The translations under genes and the position numbers were made by a program. The notes below the pieces were generated by a model. The model was not told the origin of the DNA, made no database searches, and saw nothing but the letters and a program-made list of their open reading frames with translations. From NCBI RefSeq assembly GCF_031551385.1, contig NZ_JAVBNS010000198.1, forward strand, positions 1-64,000: a DNA stretch of 64,000 nt, written 5' to 3'. The DNA comes from Anaerosporobacter sp031551385. GTDB lineage: Bacteria; Bacillota; Clostridia; Lachnospirales; Lachnospiraceae. This document shows positions 16,026 to 25,096 of this stretch, one piece after another (within the stretch, counting starts at the first letter, position 1; every line of letters starts with the position of its first letter).

Positions 16026-16418
16026 ATGAACGCAATGGATAACGTCAAAAAACACTACGATAAATTACATAAACAGATTGACTTACGACTTGGTAAGGGA
16101 AAGGCAGATGAGATTCTTCATGGTTTGGATTATGTAACAGGTGACGAGTCTGCAAATGAAATTCGTAAGTGGGCAACAGAGATTACAGAACGTTTAGAAA
16201 ATTCAATCCCTGAAGAGGACTTAATACCTATCAGGGAAGAATGTGCCTGTATCAAAGCTAACAAGTATTCTACATATAACAAAAAATATTTTAAAGAAAT
16301 TCGTGAACAACACCCTGATAATGACGAAGACTGTCATATGGATATTGTTGAAACTTTTGCAACTGGTGGCAGTGATTGTATTTTTTCTGTATGGTATACT
16401 GAGAAATATTTTCAATAA
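16026..16418 (+). pseudogene. Uncharacterised Cys/Lys-rich protein gene, probably damaged at its 3' half
   Basis: The first 90 residues (MDNVKKHYDKLHKQIDLRLG, then IREECACIKANKYSTYNKKYFKEI) resemble clostridial proteins around 190 residues long with a CAC cluster, Lys-rich region, a second Cys cluster and a final ETxxTGGxxCxF segment. Here the second Cys cluster is missing, and DEDCHMDIVETFATGGSDCIF follows almost directly. The last ten residues come from a region that reads, on the other strand, as part of a PIN toxin frame. An internal deletion plus loss of the natural end is the simplest reading. The ATG at 16035 is an alternative start with better RBS spacing. The family resemblance (DUF6144-like) is from memory and not tested. 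Confidence 0.4.
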
Positions 16419-16497
16419 TTTGTTTTGCATCCTCTTCATAAGGAGTACGCTTCATTAGATAGTCCAACAATACATTGGTATCAATTAAAATTCGCAT
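16291..16497 (-). pseudogene. Truncated PIN-domain (VapC-like) toxin
   Basis: The start is clear: ATG 16497 with GGGAGGAAAG before it, and MRILIDTNVLLDYLMKRTP is a typical PIN-domain N-terminus with the first catalytic Asp (D5). After about 29 residues (EEDAKQIIE) the protein no longer resembles a PIN domain. It reads through the complement of the gene at 16026-16418 and stops after 68 residues. A functional PIN nuclease has about 130 residues and three more acidic positions, so this copy should be inactive. The junction lies near 16390-16425. Confidence 0.7.
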
Positions 16498-16714
16498 ATC
16501 TTTCCTCCCTAGACTCAGCAAGCTCCTTTTCATAATCCAAATCTGGAACTGATTTTCTTAGTTCCTCCAGCTTTTGAAATGCAGCTTCTCTTTCCTGCAT
16601 CTCTTTATCCTCATACAAACCATTTATACCTTCCATAATTTTAAGAATATATATCACCTTGTCATCTGGCATCTTTTGTATCATTCGAATTGCATCTTCT
16701 TTAATTTTTGTCAT
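16481..16714 (-). CDS. Antitoxin-like protein of a broken PIN toxin pair
   Basis: The 77-residue product begins MTKIKEDAIRMIQKMPDDKV and ends with an acidic/basic tail (LDYEKELAESREERYANFN). This layout, an IxxIxxMPDD start and an RxSxPDLDYEKELxxxREERY end, is common for antitoxins encoded just before PIN-domain toxins in Lachnospiraceae. The coding region overlaps the toxin start by 17 bases, the usual translational coupling of such pairs. Since the toxin is truncated, the antitoxin may be a leftover. The exact antitoxin family (VapB-like) is inferred from context. Confidence 0.65.
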   Translation of the reverse strand: MTKIKEDAIRMIQKMPDDKVIYILKIMEGINGLYEDKEMQEREAAFQKLEELRKSVPDLDYEKELAESREERYANFN

Positions 16715-16891
16715 AATAATTACCCCTTTCCTATTGCAGAAAGTATCAATTTCTCAATGCCTATCTACTTATAGACACTGGTTTCTATACTTAGTATAGC
16801 ATAATGCACAGATTATTTAAGCACCAATATACCTCCATTATTACCACCACTTCAAATACTACATATCAGCAAAAATCCATAAACCAAAGTC

Positions 16892-16930
16892 AACCGCGTC
16901 TCTACTAACACTACTAGATACGCGGTTTTT
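16892..16930. terminator. Hairpin after the YwmB-like gene
   Basis: AACCGCGT (16892-16899) pairs with ACGCGGTT (16920-16927). A T-run follows on the plus strand, and only a weak U-rich stretch (GACTTTGG) follows on the minus strand. Confidence 0.5.
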
Positions 16931-16942
16931 GTCTTCATTAAT

Positions 16943-17785
16943 TTAATAATCCTGATTCAAAATAGGAGTTGCTACATACAGATTCGTCTTATTCTTTTTC
17001 TCATTATAAGTAAATGCAATATTTACATTAATCTTATTGCCTTCCGATTTAACATAATCGTTAATTAGCCCCGTATATGCATAAATCGTATACAACTCAT
17101 CCCCTCGTTGTTCCACAACAATATTCGCTTGCAAATCTCTGACAAACTGGTTTGCAATATTATTTCGTTCCTCTATTGTTAATTTACCATCATATGTTCC
17201 TGTAAATGTCACTTGACTTTCTGAAGTCGTTGCATCTAACTTTGCTATAATCTTCTCTGTTTTTTTCTTATAAACAAGAATACTATTAACGTCTTCTTTA
17301 ATCGTAATATCAACAATTAGATATCTCCTTACCACATAAGTTCCTTGTTTTGTCTTTTCACGATTTCTTATCAATTTAATAACCGTTGTCGCTTGATCCG
17401 ATTCCTTCTTTGTTAGAATTGTATCCGAATCCTCTTCACGAGTAATTTTACATTCTTCCGTCAAACCAATCTCAGAAGACATATACTGCAGTAAATTCTT
17501 CTCATCTTCCTCACTCATAAACTTCGTTCCCATATCCGTAACTACATATAAATTGCTATTCATAATAACCGAATTTGCTTTTGTAAATGCATCAACCAGC
17601 TTACTATCATCTGTGAAATAACGGTTTACCACCACTTGCGATAACACCGCAATCCAGAAAACAACCGCTGTGTATGCGATCATTCTCACTTTTCTATTCT
17701 GCCTTTTCATAACACGCGGAATTTTTTTCATGTCCCTCAAAACTTCTACAATCCAGCCTTTTGCTTTCTCTGTATATTGATTCAT
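16943..17785 (-). CDS. YwmB-like membrane-anchored protein
   Basis: The 280-residue protein has a basic cytoplasmic start, one transmembrane segment (about residues 36-54, AYTAVVFWIAVLSQVVV) and an extracytoplasmic domain. The domain shows the two similar halves expected of the YwmB fold: one around KLVDAFTKANSVIMN, the other around TIEERNNIANQFVRDLQANIVV. In many Firmicutes ywmB follows the ATP synthase operon directly, as here (218 bases after atpC, with a terminator between). That position is a large part of the evidence. Its role is unknown; ywmB is often near murAA and spoIID in sporulating species. Confidence 0.65.
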   Translation of the reverse strand: MNQYTEKAKGWIVEVLRDMKKIPRVMKRQNRKVRMIAYTAVVFWIAVLSQVVVNRYFTDDSKLVDAFTKANSVIMNSNLYVVTDMGTKFMSEEDEKNLLQYMSSEIGLTEECKITREEDSDTILTKKESDQATTVIKLIRNREKTKQGTYVVRRYLIVDITIKEDVNSILVYKKKTEKIIAKLDATTSESQVTFTGTYDGKLTIEERNNIANQFVRDLQANIVVEQRGDELYTIYAYTGLINDYVKSEGNKINVNIAFTYNEKKNKTNLYVATPILNQDY

Positions 17786-17950
17786 ATCATCACCTCTATA
17801 TTATTGGAATATTTTTCATGTTTCTTTGATGTTTTAATTATTCCCAGAATTTATTCTTTTAAACATATGGTGGTTTTCTATGATTTAAATACAAAGAGTC
17901 AAAATGTTATAAACAGACATTCATGAATACTAGGAAATATTTATTCAAAT

Positions 17951-17995
17951 ATAAAAAACCAGCCACACAGTCCTTTTTAGACTATGTAGCTGGTT
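17951..17995 (-). terminator. Terminator of the ATP synthase operon
   Basis: AACCAGC (17957-17963) pairs with GCTGGTT (17989-17995), with an inner AGTC/GACT pair. In the operon direction TTTTTTATA follows. Confidence 0.88.
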
Positions 17996-18002
17996 CAATA
18001 TT

Positions 18003-18422
18003 TTAGTGTTTTGACTTTTCAGCTAATTCAATACGAATTAACGAGCGATGTAACGCCATTTCTGCACGAGTAATGTTAATTTGTCCTGCATCTGTAGCTT
18101 TTAGACGACGCTCTGCACGAATTTTTGCTTCGTTTGCACGATTGATATCAATTTCATCTGGCCATTCACAAGATTCTGCTAATACAATAACTTTATCTTG
18201 AAGAATTTCGATGAAACCGCTTAATAAAGCTGCTTCCTTCACTTCGCCACCATTGATAATTCTAAGTACACCAGGTGCAACAATTGCAGTTAAAGGAATA
18301 TGATCTTTTAACACACCAATGTCACCTTCTGTTGTTTTTAGTTCAATCATCTCTGCCTCGCCTTGAAAGAAGATTCGGTCAGGTGTAACTACTTGTAGAT
18401 TAAATGTTTTTGTATCTGCCAT
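18003..18422 (-). CDS. atpC: ATP synthase F1 subunit epsilon
   Basis: The 139-residue protein is the regulatory subunit of the central stalk, coupling rotation and inhibiting hydrolysis. The N-terminal beta-sandwich (LQVVTPDRIFFQGEAEMIEL, then TTEGDIGVLKDHIPLTAI) and the C-terminal helix pair (INRANEAKIRAERRL) are typical. It is last in the operon and 37 bases after atpD. No start other than the ATG with a nearby GAGG is needed. Confidence 0.97.
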   Translation of the reverse strand: MADTKTFNLQVVTPDRIFFQGEAEMIELKTTEGDIGVLKDHIPLTAIVAPGVLRIINGGEVKEAALLSGFIEILQDKVIVLAESCEWPDEIDINRANEAKIRAERRLKATDAGQINITRAEMALHRSLIRIELAEKSKH

Positions 18423-18459
18423 TCAAGCACCTCAACTTTCCAGTAACTGCAACGTATAC

Positions 18460-19851
18460 CTATTTAACGCGGGCAAGAACGTCATCTATATTACCTGCAT
18501 TAAGGAAGTAACTCTCAGGTATATCATCGTGTTTACCTTCAATAATTTCTTTGAAGCCTTGAATTGTCTCAGCAATCGGTACATATTTACCTTCTAAGCC
18601 TGTAAATTGCTCTGCAACGTTGAAAGGCTGAGAAAGGAATCTTTGTATCTTTCTCGCTCTTGATACAATAAGTTTTTCTTCTTCTGATAATTCATCCATA
18701 CCAAGGATTGCAATAATATCTTGTAACTCTTTGTATTTTTGAAGAATCTCTTGAACTCTACGTGCTACACTATAATGTTCCTCACCAACAACACGAGGAT
18801 CAAGAATTCTCGAAGTCGATTCAAGTGGATCTACTGCTGGGTAGATACCAAGTTCTACGATAGAACGAGAAAGTACTGTCTTCGCATCAAGATGGGCGAA
18901 TGTAGTTGCTGGAGCTGGGTCAGTTAAGTCATCGGCTGGTACATATACAGCTTGAACAGATGTAATAGAACCATTTTTCGTTGACGTAATACGCTCTTGT
19001 AGAGCACCCATTTCTGTTTGAAGAGTTGGTTGGTAACCAACGGCACTTGGCATACGTCCAAGCAACGCAGAAACCTCTGAACCTGCTTGTGTAAAACGGA
19101 AGATGTTATCAATGAATAATAACACGTCTTGTCCTTCTTTATCACGGAAGTTTTCAGCAATTGTTAGTCCAGTAAGACCAACACGCATTCTCGCTCCAGG
19201 TGGCTCATTCATCTGACCAAATACCATGGCAGTTTTAGCAAGAACTCCTGATTCCATCATTTCATAATAAAGGTCATTACCTTCTCTTGTTCTTTCACCA
19301 ACACCAGTGAATACAGAGTATCCACCATGCTCAGTTGCAATGTTTGTAATAAGCTCTTGGATAAGAACCGTTTTACCTACACCAGCACCACCGAATAGAC
19401 CAATCTTACCACCTTTAAGATATGGACAAAGTAAGTCTACTACTTTAATACCTGTTTCTAACATCTCAGTTGATGTAGATTGTTCTTCATATGCTGGTGC
19501 TTTTCTATGAATTGGATTAAATTCAATGCCTTCTGGCACTGGTTTACCATCGATTGGTTGACCAAGTACGTTGAACATACGTCCAAGTGTTTGATCTCCA
19601 ACTGGTACAGATATCGGTGCACCTGTTGCAATGGCATCCATACCACGAACTAAACCGTCTGTAGGACCCATGGCGATACACCTAACTGTATCATCACCAA
19701 GATGTTGCGCTACCTCTACAACTAATTTGTTACCATCTGTTGTAGGAATGTCAATTGCATCATATATTTCAGGAAGTTTACCTTCACTATACTTTATATC
19801 AAGTACCGCACCGATAATCTGAGTGATTTTACCAACATTTTTATCTGCCAT
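18460..19851 (-). CDS. atpD: ATP synthase F1 subunit beta
   Basis: The catalytic subunit, 463 residues. The P-loop GGAGVGKT lies at residues 154-161. Further markers are GERTREGNDLYYEM with the catalytic Glu, LLFIDNIFRFTQAG, and the DELSEEE sequence of the C-terminal DELSEED lever. Its leader (19852-19954) contains one of three related 20-base elements in the window, 43 bases before the ATG, which may matter for translation or RNA processing. Confidence 0.98.
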   Translation of the reverse strand: MADKNVGKITQIIGAVLDIKYSEGKLPEIYDAIDIPTTDGNKLVVEVAQHLGDDTVRCIAMGPTDGLVRGMDAIATGAPISVPVGDQTLGRMFNVLGQPIDGKPVPEGIEFNPIHRKAPAYEEQSTSTEMLETGIKVVDLLCPYLKGGKIGLFGGAGVGKTVLIQELITNIATEHGGYSVFTGVGERTREGNDLYYEMMESGVLAKTAMVFGQMNEPPGARMRVGLTGLTIAENFRDKEGQDVLLFIDNIFRFTQAGSEVSALLGRMPSAVGYQPTLQTEMGALQERITSTKNGSITSVQAVYVPADDLTDPAPATTFAHLDAKTVLSRSIVELGIYPAVDPLESTSRILDPRVVGEEHYSVARRVQEILQKYKELQDIIAILGMDELSEEEKLIVSRARKIQRFLSQPFNVAEQFTGLEGKYVPIAETIQGFKEIIEGKHDDIPESYFLNAGNIDDVLARVK

Positions 19852-19893
19852 TTTTCTGCTTCACTCCTTTTCAGGTAACTACTCAGGACTTCG

Positions 19894-19913
19894 TCCTTCA
19901 AGTTACAATTATC
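19894..19913 (-). repeat. Repeated leader element, copy before atpD
   Basis: TCCTTCAAGTTACAATTATC (plus-strand reading) recurs at 30986-31005 and 62626-62645, each time 43-72 bases before a minus-strand start codon. Here AGGAC-TTC-GTCCT at 19885-19897 forms a small hairpin overlapping it. Confidence 0.55.
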
Positions 19914-19954
19914 TGTATAGTTACCTTTTCAGTTCCTATACCAATACTATTCTT

Positions 19955-20830
19955 TTAACTAATCGCAGAAGCTCCCGCAACAATTTCCGTTAACTCTTGT
20001 GTTATCGAAGTTTGTCTTGCGCGGTTATAGCTTAATGAAAGGCTATCAATCATTTCTTCCGCATTATTAGTCGCTGAATCCATGGCTTGCATTCTTGCGC
20101 CGTTTTCACTAGCAATTGCCTCTACTAGAGCACCATAGATTAAGCTATTCATATATTTAGGGATAATCATATCCAATGCTTCCTCTGCATCTGGCTCATA
20201 GTTCATTAACGTAAGAGCTTCAACCGAATTTGCCTCTGCTGTTGCTTCCTCTTTCCCTAAATCAGGGTCAACAGGAAGCAACTTAATCAAACTTGGAATA
20301 TGAGTAACCGTATTCTTAAATCTTGTATAAGCAATATAAATCTCGCCTACTTCATTGTTTGAGAACGCTTCTAATACCGCAGCACCAATTTCAGCCGCAT
20401 CCTTGTACATCGGTTCATTTATTACTTCCGAATAATCTGCTTTTACTTCATAACCATATCTAGCTAAAGCATCTCTACCTTTTCTACCAATGGCATAAAT
20501 TACAGCATCTTCTTTCTTAATATCAGAATTTCTGATTAGCTTCGTAATATTTGAATTATATCCACCTGCAAGACCACGATTCGATGTAATTACGATAATC
20601 GCTTTCTTTGGTGAATCTCCTGCTTGTAGATATGGATGCGTAATATCTCCAGATTTTGCAAGCATTGAGCTAACTGTATTATACATATAATCAAAATACG
20701 GTTTTGAACTCTCTGCTCTACCTTTTGCTCTTTGAAGTTTTACAGTGGAAACTAGCTTCATTGCTTTGGTAATCTGTTGGGTGCTTTGTATACTGCCTTT
20801 ACGTCTCTTAATCTCTCTCATTGAGGCCAT
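19955..20830 (-). CDS. atpG: ATP synthase F1 subunit gamma
   Basis: The 291-residue rotor shaft. The N-terminal helix MASMREIKRRKGSIQSTQQI and the C-terminal helix ARQTSITQELTEIVAGASAI, which together form the coiled coil inside alpha3beta3, are both recognisable. SNRGLAGGYNSNI is the family signature near residue 83. It lies 14 bases after atpA. Confidence 0.97.
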   Translation of the reverse strand: MASMREIKRRKGSIQSTQQITKAMKLVSTVKLQRAKGRAESSKPYFDYMYNTVSSMLAKSGDITHPYLQAGDSPKKAIIVITSNRGLAGGYNSNITKLIRNSDIKKEDAVIYAIGRKGRDALARYGYEVKADYSEVINEPMYKDAAEIGAAVLEAFSNNEVGEIYIAYTRFKNTVTHIPSLIKLLPVDPDLGKEEATAEANSVEALTLMNYEPDAEEALDMIIPKYMNSLIYGALVEAIASENGARMQAMDSATNNAEEMIDSLSLSYNRARQTSITQELTEIVAGASAIS

Positions 20831-20844
20831 AACGTCACACCCCT

Positions 20845-22356
20845 CTATCCACGATTAAATTCTTTTTTGAATTCCTCAATAGCTTTAACAAGTACATTTT
20901 CTGTCTCATCACTGATTACTTTTTCAGCTTTAATCGCTGATGGTACTTCAGGATATTTTGTATCGATGAATTCAAAGAATTCTTTTTCAAATTCTAGGAT
21001 TCTACTTACTTCAACATCAAGAAGATACTTCTTCGTAGCAGCATAGATGATAATAACTTGATACTCTACTGGCATTGGATTGTATTGTGGTTGTTTTAAA
21101 ACTTCTTTGATTCTCTCACCTTGTGCAAGTTTCTCTTTCGTATCAGCATCTAGGTCTGAACCGAACTGAGCAAAAGATGCCAATTCACGATATTGCGCTA
21201 AGTCAATACGGATTGGACCTGCAATTTTCTTCATTGCCTTGATTTGCGCTGAACCACCAACACGAGATACAGAAAGTCCCGCATTAATAGCTGGACGGAA
21301 ACCAGCATTGAACATTTCTGTTTCCAAGTAAATCTGACCATCTGTGATAGAGATTACATTTGTTGGAATATATGCAGAAACGTCACCAGCTTGTGTTTCA
21401 ATGATTGGTAATGCAGTTAAAGAACCGCCTCCTAATTCATCTGAAAGACGAGCTGCTCTTTCAAGCAATCTTGAATGAAGGTAGAATACATCACCTGGGT
21501 ACGCTTCACGACCTGGTGGTCTACGAAGTAGTAAAGAAAGTGTACGGTAAGCTGTTGCATGCTTACTTAAATCATCATAGATGATTAACACATCTTGTCC
21601 TGCTTCCATCCATTCTTCACCCATAGCACATCCTGAATATGGAGCGATATACTGTAATGGTGCAAGTTCACTTGCTGTAGATGCAACGATTGTTGTATAA
21701 TCCATTGCACCATGTTCTTCTAATGATTTAACGATTGTTGCAACAGTAGAAGATTTTTGTCCAATTGCAACATAGATACATTTAACATTTTGTCCCTTTT
21801 GGTTAATGATTGTATCAAGTGCAATTGCAGTTTTTCCTGTTTGTCTATCACCAATGATAAGCTCACGTTGTCCACGTCCGATTGGAACCATGGCATCGAT
21901 TGCTTTAATACCTGTTTGTAAAGGCGTATCTACGGATTTTCTAGAGATAACACCAGATGCAACTCTTTCAATTTGACGATATTTATCTGTATCAACTGGT
22001 CCTTTACCATCAATAGGTTGACCAAGCGCATTAACAACACGACCAAGTAATGCATCACCAACAGGAACTTCTACTACTCTACCTGTTGTTTTCACTGTAT
22101 CACCTTCGTTGATATTCTTATTATCACCTAGTAATACAGCACCTACATTATCTTCTTCTAGGTTTAATACCATTCCATAAACGTCGCCAGGAAATTCAAG
22201 TAGTTCACCTTGCATTGCTTTTTCAAGCCCGTGAATACGTGCAATACCATCACCAACTGTGATTACAGTACCAACGTCAGACACTTCTAACTTTGTACTA
22301 TAATTTTTGATCTGTTCTTTGATAACAGAACTAATTTCTTCTGGTCTCAAATTCAT
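20845..22356 (-). CDS. atpA: ATP synthase F1 subunit alpha
   Basis: The non-catalytic nucleotide-binding subunit, 503 residues. The P-loop GDRQTGKT lies at 169-176. PGDVFYLHSRLLERAARL and the arginine-finger region (GLSVSRVGGSAQ) are present. The start is ATG 22356, about 88 bases downstream of atpH, with an AAGGTG-like RBS. Confidence 0.98.
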   Translation of the reverse strand: MNLRPEEISSVIKEQIKNYSTKLEVSDVGTVITVGDGIARIHGLEKAMQGELLEFPGDVYGMVLNLEEDNVGAVLLGDNKNINEGDTVKTTGRVVEVPVGDALLGRVVNALGQPIDGKGPVDTDKYRQIERVASGVISRKSVDTPLQTGIKAIDAMVPIGRGQRELIIGDRQTGKTAIALDTIINQKGQNVKCIYVAIGQKSSTVATIVKSLEEHGAMDYTTIVASTASELAPLQYIAPYSGCAMGEEWMEAGQDVLIIYDDLSKHATAYRTLSLLLRRPPGREAYPGDVFYLHSRLLERAARLSDELGGGSLTALPIIETQAGDVSAYIPTNVISITDGQIYLETEMFNAGFRPAINAGLSVSRVGGSAQIKAMKKIAGPIRIDLAQYRELASFAQFGSDLDADTKEKLAQGERIKEVLKQPQYNPMPVEYQVIIIYAATKKYLLDVEVSRILEFEKEFFEFIDTKYPEVPSAIKAEKVISDETENVLVKAIEEFKKEFNRG

Positions 22357-22444
22357 GATATATAAGCACCTTCTTTCCTGTTCATATAGTATATAACCAC
22401 TCAGAGTATATCTAAGTTGCTATTTTATTTTGTCCTTCGTTCGT

Positions 22445-22990
22445 CTACACAGCTGTATTCTTTAGATTCTTCTCAAGAACTTGTAGTTTTGTTCGAATAC
22501 TACTATCTACAACTCTGTCACCAATACGAATAACTAGTCCACCTATTAAGCTTTCATCCACCATGAATGATAACTCAACCTGGTTATATTTTGTAGTTTG
22601 AAGCAATCTTTGTTCCACTTGCTCCATCTGCTCCTTTGTTAATTCCACAGCAGATGTAACGGTAGCCACTCCTATATTCTTATATTCTCTTACTTTCGTA
22701 TTAAAATACTCAAATATACCATCAAGGTCTCTGTATCTGTCCTTACGAACAATAATAACTAAGAATCCTACCAAAGAATCAGATACTCTTCCTTTGAATA
22801 TGTTCTCAATAACAGATATTTTTTCCTCTTTATCGATTTTAGGATGATTAAGAAACTTCATTAAATCTGGGTTTTCAGCAATTGCTTCCTTCGCCACATT
22901 TACTTCTTCGATAATGGTAGTAAGTGTTCCCTCTTCTAAAGCAAGATCAAATAATGCTTCGCCATAGGTTTTTGAAACTAACTTTGCCAT
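22445..22990 (-). CDS. atpH: ATP synthase F1 subunit delta
   Basis: The 181-residue stator subunit joining the b-subunits to the top of F1. It begins AKLVSKTYGEALFDLALEEG and ends with the GGLVIRIGDRVVDSSIRTKL block typical of OSCP/delta proteins. It overlaps the end of atpF by 13 bases, so the two are translationally coupled. Confidence 0.96.
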   Translation of the reverse strand: MAKLVSKTYGEALFDLALEEGTLTTIIEEVNVAKEAIAENPDLMKFLNHPKIDKEEKISVIENIFKGRVSDSLVGFLVIIVRKDRYRDLDGIFEYFNTKVREYKNIGVATVTSAVELTKEQMEQVEQRLLQTTKYNQVELSFMVDESLIGGLVIRIGDRVVDSSIRTKLQVLEKNLKNTAV

Positions 22991-23547
22991 GTATCATCAC
23001 CCATTTCTGTTAATGTATCTTCAATTAATCTGGCTTGTTCTTTGTCATCAATTGAAGTTGATATAATTTTACCAGCCATGATAGAAGCAACGGATATCAT
23101 CTCTTGTTTCACTTCATCCTTCATCTTGCTCTTCTCAAGTTCTGCTTCTTTATTTGCTCTATCAATGATACGAACAGCTTCTGCTTTCGCCTCATCAACG
23201 ATTTCTGTTTCTTTCTTAAGTGCTTTCTTTCTAGTTTGACTAAGAATCTCTTCTGCCTCTTTATCTACACTCTTTAATTTGCTGTCATATTCGCTCTTGA
23301 ATTGCACTGCTTCTGCTTTTTCTGTTGCAGCGAAATCCATTTCTGATTGAATTTTCTCTTGACGTTTTCTTAGCAATTCACGTGCAGGATTAAATAGAAG
23401 ATATGACAATAATGTAAACAACGTAAACACTGCTAATGCAAGAATACATGCATCAACAAGCATCTGTGCGTCCAAACCAAAGATTCTTCCTGCCATGCCT
23501 TCACTAGCTTCGAGTACACCCGAACTTGCAAGTATTATACTACTCAC
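22978..23547 (-). CDS. atpF: ATP synthase Fo subunit b
   Basis: The 189-residue peripheral stalk. A short outside segment is followed by one membrane helix (about residues 28-50, LVDACILALAVFTLFTLLSYLLF) and a long charged amphipathic coiled coil (NPARELLRKRQEKIQ onward). The N-terminal extension of about 25 residues before the helix is somewhat longer than in Escherichia coli. It overlaps atpH. Confidence 0.95.
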   Translation of the reverse strand: MSSIILASSGVLEASEGMAGRIFGLDAQMLVDACILALAVFTLFTLLSYLLFNPARELLRKRQEKIQSEMDFAATEKAEAVQFKSEYDSKLKSVDKEAEEILSQTRKKALKKETEIVDEAKAEAVRIIDRANKEAELEKSKMKDEVKQEMISVASIMAGKIISTSIDDKEQARLIEDTLTEMGDDTWQS

Positions 23548-23598
23548 TTTTTGACCTCCCTTCGGTTTAGTCTAAGTTTGTATCTAAAACTTAACTAA

Positions 23599-23853
23599 TT
23601 ATAGCTTTCCGATTAATGGGTTAGCGTATAGTAAGATAATAGCTACGGCAAAACCATAAAGACCTGTAGTTTCGGCTACGGCTTGTCCAAGTAACATTGT
23701 TGATACGATATTACCTCTTGCTCCTGGATTACGTCCTACTGCTGCTGCTGCATGTCCTGCTGCAACACCTTGTCCAATACCAGGACCAACACCTGCGATC
23801 ATTGCGATACCTGCTCCAATAGCTGAAGCTGCTAATACGATAGCTTTTTCCAT
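23599..23853 (-). CDS. atpE: ATP synthase Fo subunit c, sodium-type signature
   Basis: The 84-residue ring subunit is a two-helix hairpin. It carries P24-x3-Q28 in GVGPGIGQG and E61-T62 in AVAETTG, with Q28 and E61 33 positions apart. This is the P-x3-Q-x32-E-(S/T) arrangement of sodium-binding c subunits such as those of Ilyobacter and Acetobacterium. Proton-type rings usually lack this Gln and Ser/Thr. The polar loop GRNPGARGNI is normal. The enzyme is therefore predicted to be Na+-coupled; this is a sequence-based prediction. Confidence 0.96.
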   Translation of the reverse strand: MEKAIVLAASAIGAGIAMIAGVGPGIGQGVAAGHAAAAVGRNPGARGNIVSTMLLGQAVAETTGLYGFAVAIILLYANPLIGKL

Positions 23854-23883
23854 AATTAATTTCCTCCTTTAATACTAATAATA

Positions 23884-24642
23884 CTAAGCTTCATCAAATG
23901 TGCTTGATACAAATACCATCGTTAACATACAGAATACATATGTCTGGATAGCGCCAGAGAATACATCGAAATATACATGTAAAACACCTGGCCATACTAA
24001 TGTTAATAATTTTGGTAACAGACCATAAATAAGTCCCATCATAACTGTACCAGATAAAACATTACCAAATAAACGTAAGGACATTGAAAGCGGAGTTGCA
24101 ATTTCACCAATGATATTAATTGGCGATAGCAACAATGGCTTAAACAAATCTGTTATATGGCTTGCCTTTTGATACTTAAATCCATTGTAGTGAATTATCA
24201 CAAAAGTCATTAACGCCAACGCCAATGTTGTACCGTAATCGGCAGTTGGTGGTCTAAGTCCGAACAGACCGGATATATTGCTAAGCAATATAAACAGAAA
24301 TAACGTTCCGATGTAATTGCAGAACTTAGGTCCATGCTTAGTGCCCATGTTGCTCAACGTTAAGTTATCAAACGCTTGCACCATATACTCAACAATGTTC
24401 AGAAAAGCACCTGGTACTTTATCGGGATCGGCTCTCTTAATTGCCCGATTTGCAATTAAGGCAAAGATAATTAATGTCAGTGCAACAATAATTATTGAAA
24501 TATGCGTTGTAGTAAAATATAACTCTTGACCAAACAACGTATATTTTTGGTACCCAGTAATTCCAAAATCAACTTCTTCAGATGCATGAAGTATTCCCAT
24601 TCTGGCAAAACTACCGGACACGGCAGCTATCCCTTGATACAC
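23884..24642 (-). CDS. atpB: ATP synthase Fo subunit a
   Basis: The 252-residue membrane stator forms the ion half-channels. The essential Arg is in MSLRLFGNVLSG, and the final helix FSGAIQTYVFCMLTMVFVSS is the usual one. Five or six membrane helices are visible. The start is GTG 24642, supported by GGAGGG; no in-frame ATG lies near an RBS. It is followed 30 bases later by atpE. Confidence 0.96.
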   Translation of the reverse strand: MYQGIAAVSGSFARMGILHASEEVDFGITGYQKYTLFGQELYFTTTHISIIIVALTLIIFALIANRAIKRADPDKVPGAFLNIVEYMVQAFDNLTLSNMGTKHGPKFCNYIGTLFLFILLSNISGLFGLRPPTADYGTTLALALMTFVIIHYNGFKYQKASHITDLFKPLLLSPINIIGEIATPLSMSLRLFGNVLSGTVMMGLIYGLLPKLLTLVWPGVLHVYFDVFSGAIQTYVFCMLTMVFVSSTFDEA

Positions 24643-24659
24643 GTTCCCACCCTCCTTCG

Positions 24660-25049
24660 TTAAAATATTTTTTTCGTAATAAATTTATTAGTTAACGGTT
24701 GTAAATACGCACTAAATTTAAGCCCTAATATACCCAACAAAGTCCCTATAAGACTAAATACATTAGGAAATGTTAATGCTACCACAACTGCGCAACCCAT
24801 AATAAAAATGCGAAGAATAGCCATCTTCTTTGTGTAACTCGTAGCTCCTCCTTCATCCATATCAAGTGATTTCGATATAGTTGCGTTCAGGTGAATTACA
24901 ATCATAATTGCAATTACTGTTCCGAGAAGCTCTCCTAAGAGGAATGATACTTTATTGTTGGCTATTAATGTCCCAACTATACAAGTGACAACTGCTGATA
25001 CAACAATACCAATAATTAAATCCTTTAATGTTTCATTCATATTTTTCAT
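24660..25049 (-). CDS. ATP synthase I-like membrane protein
   Basis: The 129-residue protein has four hydrophobic segments (LIIGIVVSAVVTCIVGTLI, LLGTVIAIMIVI, ILRIFIMGCAVVVALTF, and a final one). It sits where AtpI-type proteins occur in many bacterial atp operons. AtpI proteins assist assembly of the c-ring and may affect Mg2+ uptake. ATG 25049 was chosen because GGAG lies 11 bases upstream; the longer frame begins before this site. Similarity is mainly topological plus position, so the call rests partly on context. Confidence 0.7.
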   Translation of the reverse strand: MKNMNETLKDLIIGIVVSAVVTCIVGTLIANNKVSFLLGELLGTVIAIMIVIHLNATISKSLDMDEGGATSYTKKMAILRIFIMGCAVVVALTFPNVFSLIGTLLGILGLKFSAYLQPLTNKFITKKIF

Positions 25050-25096
25050 ACAACTAAAATCTCCTATCTCAATCATTTTTCATGGAAGATTTACAA

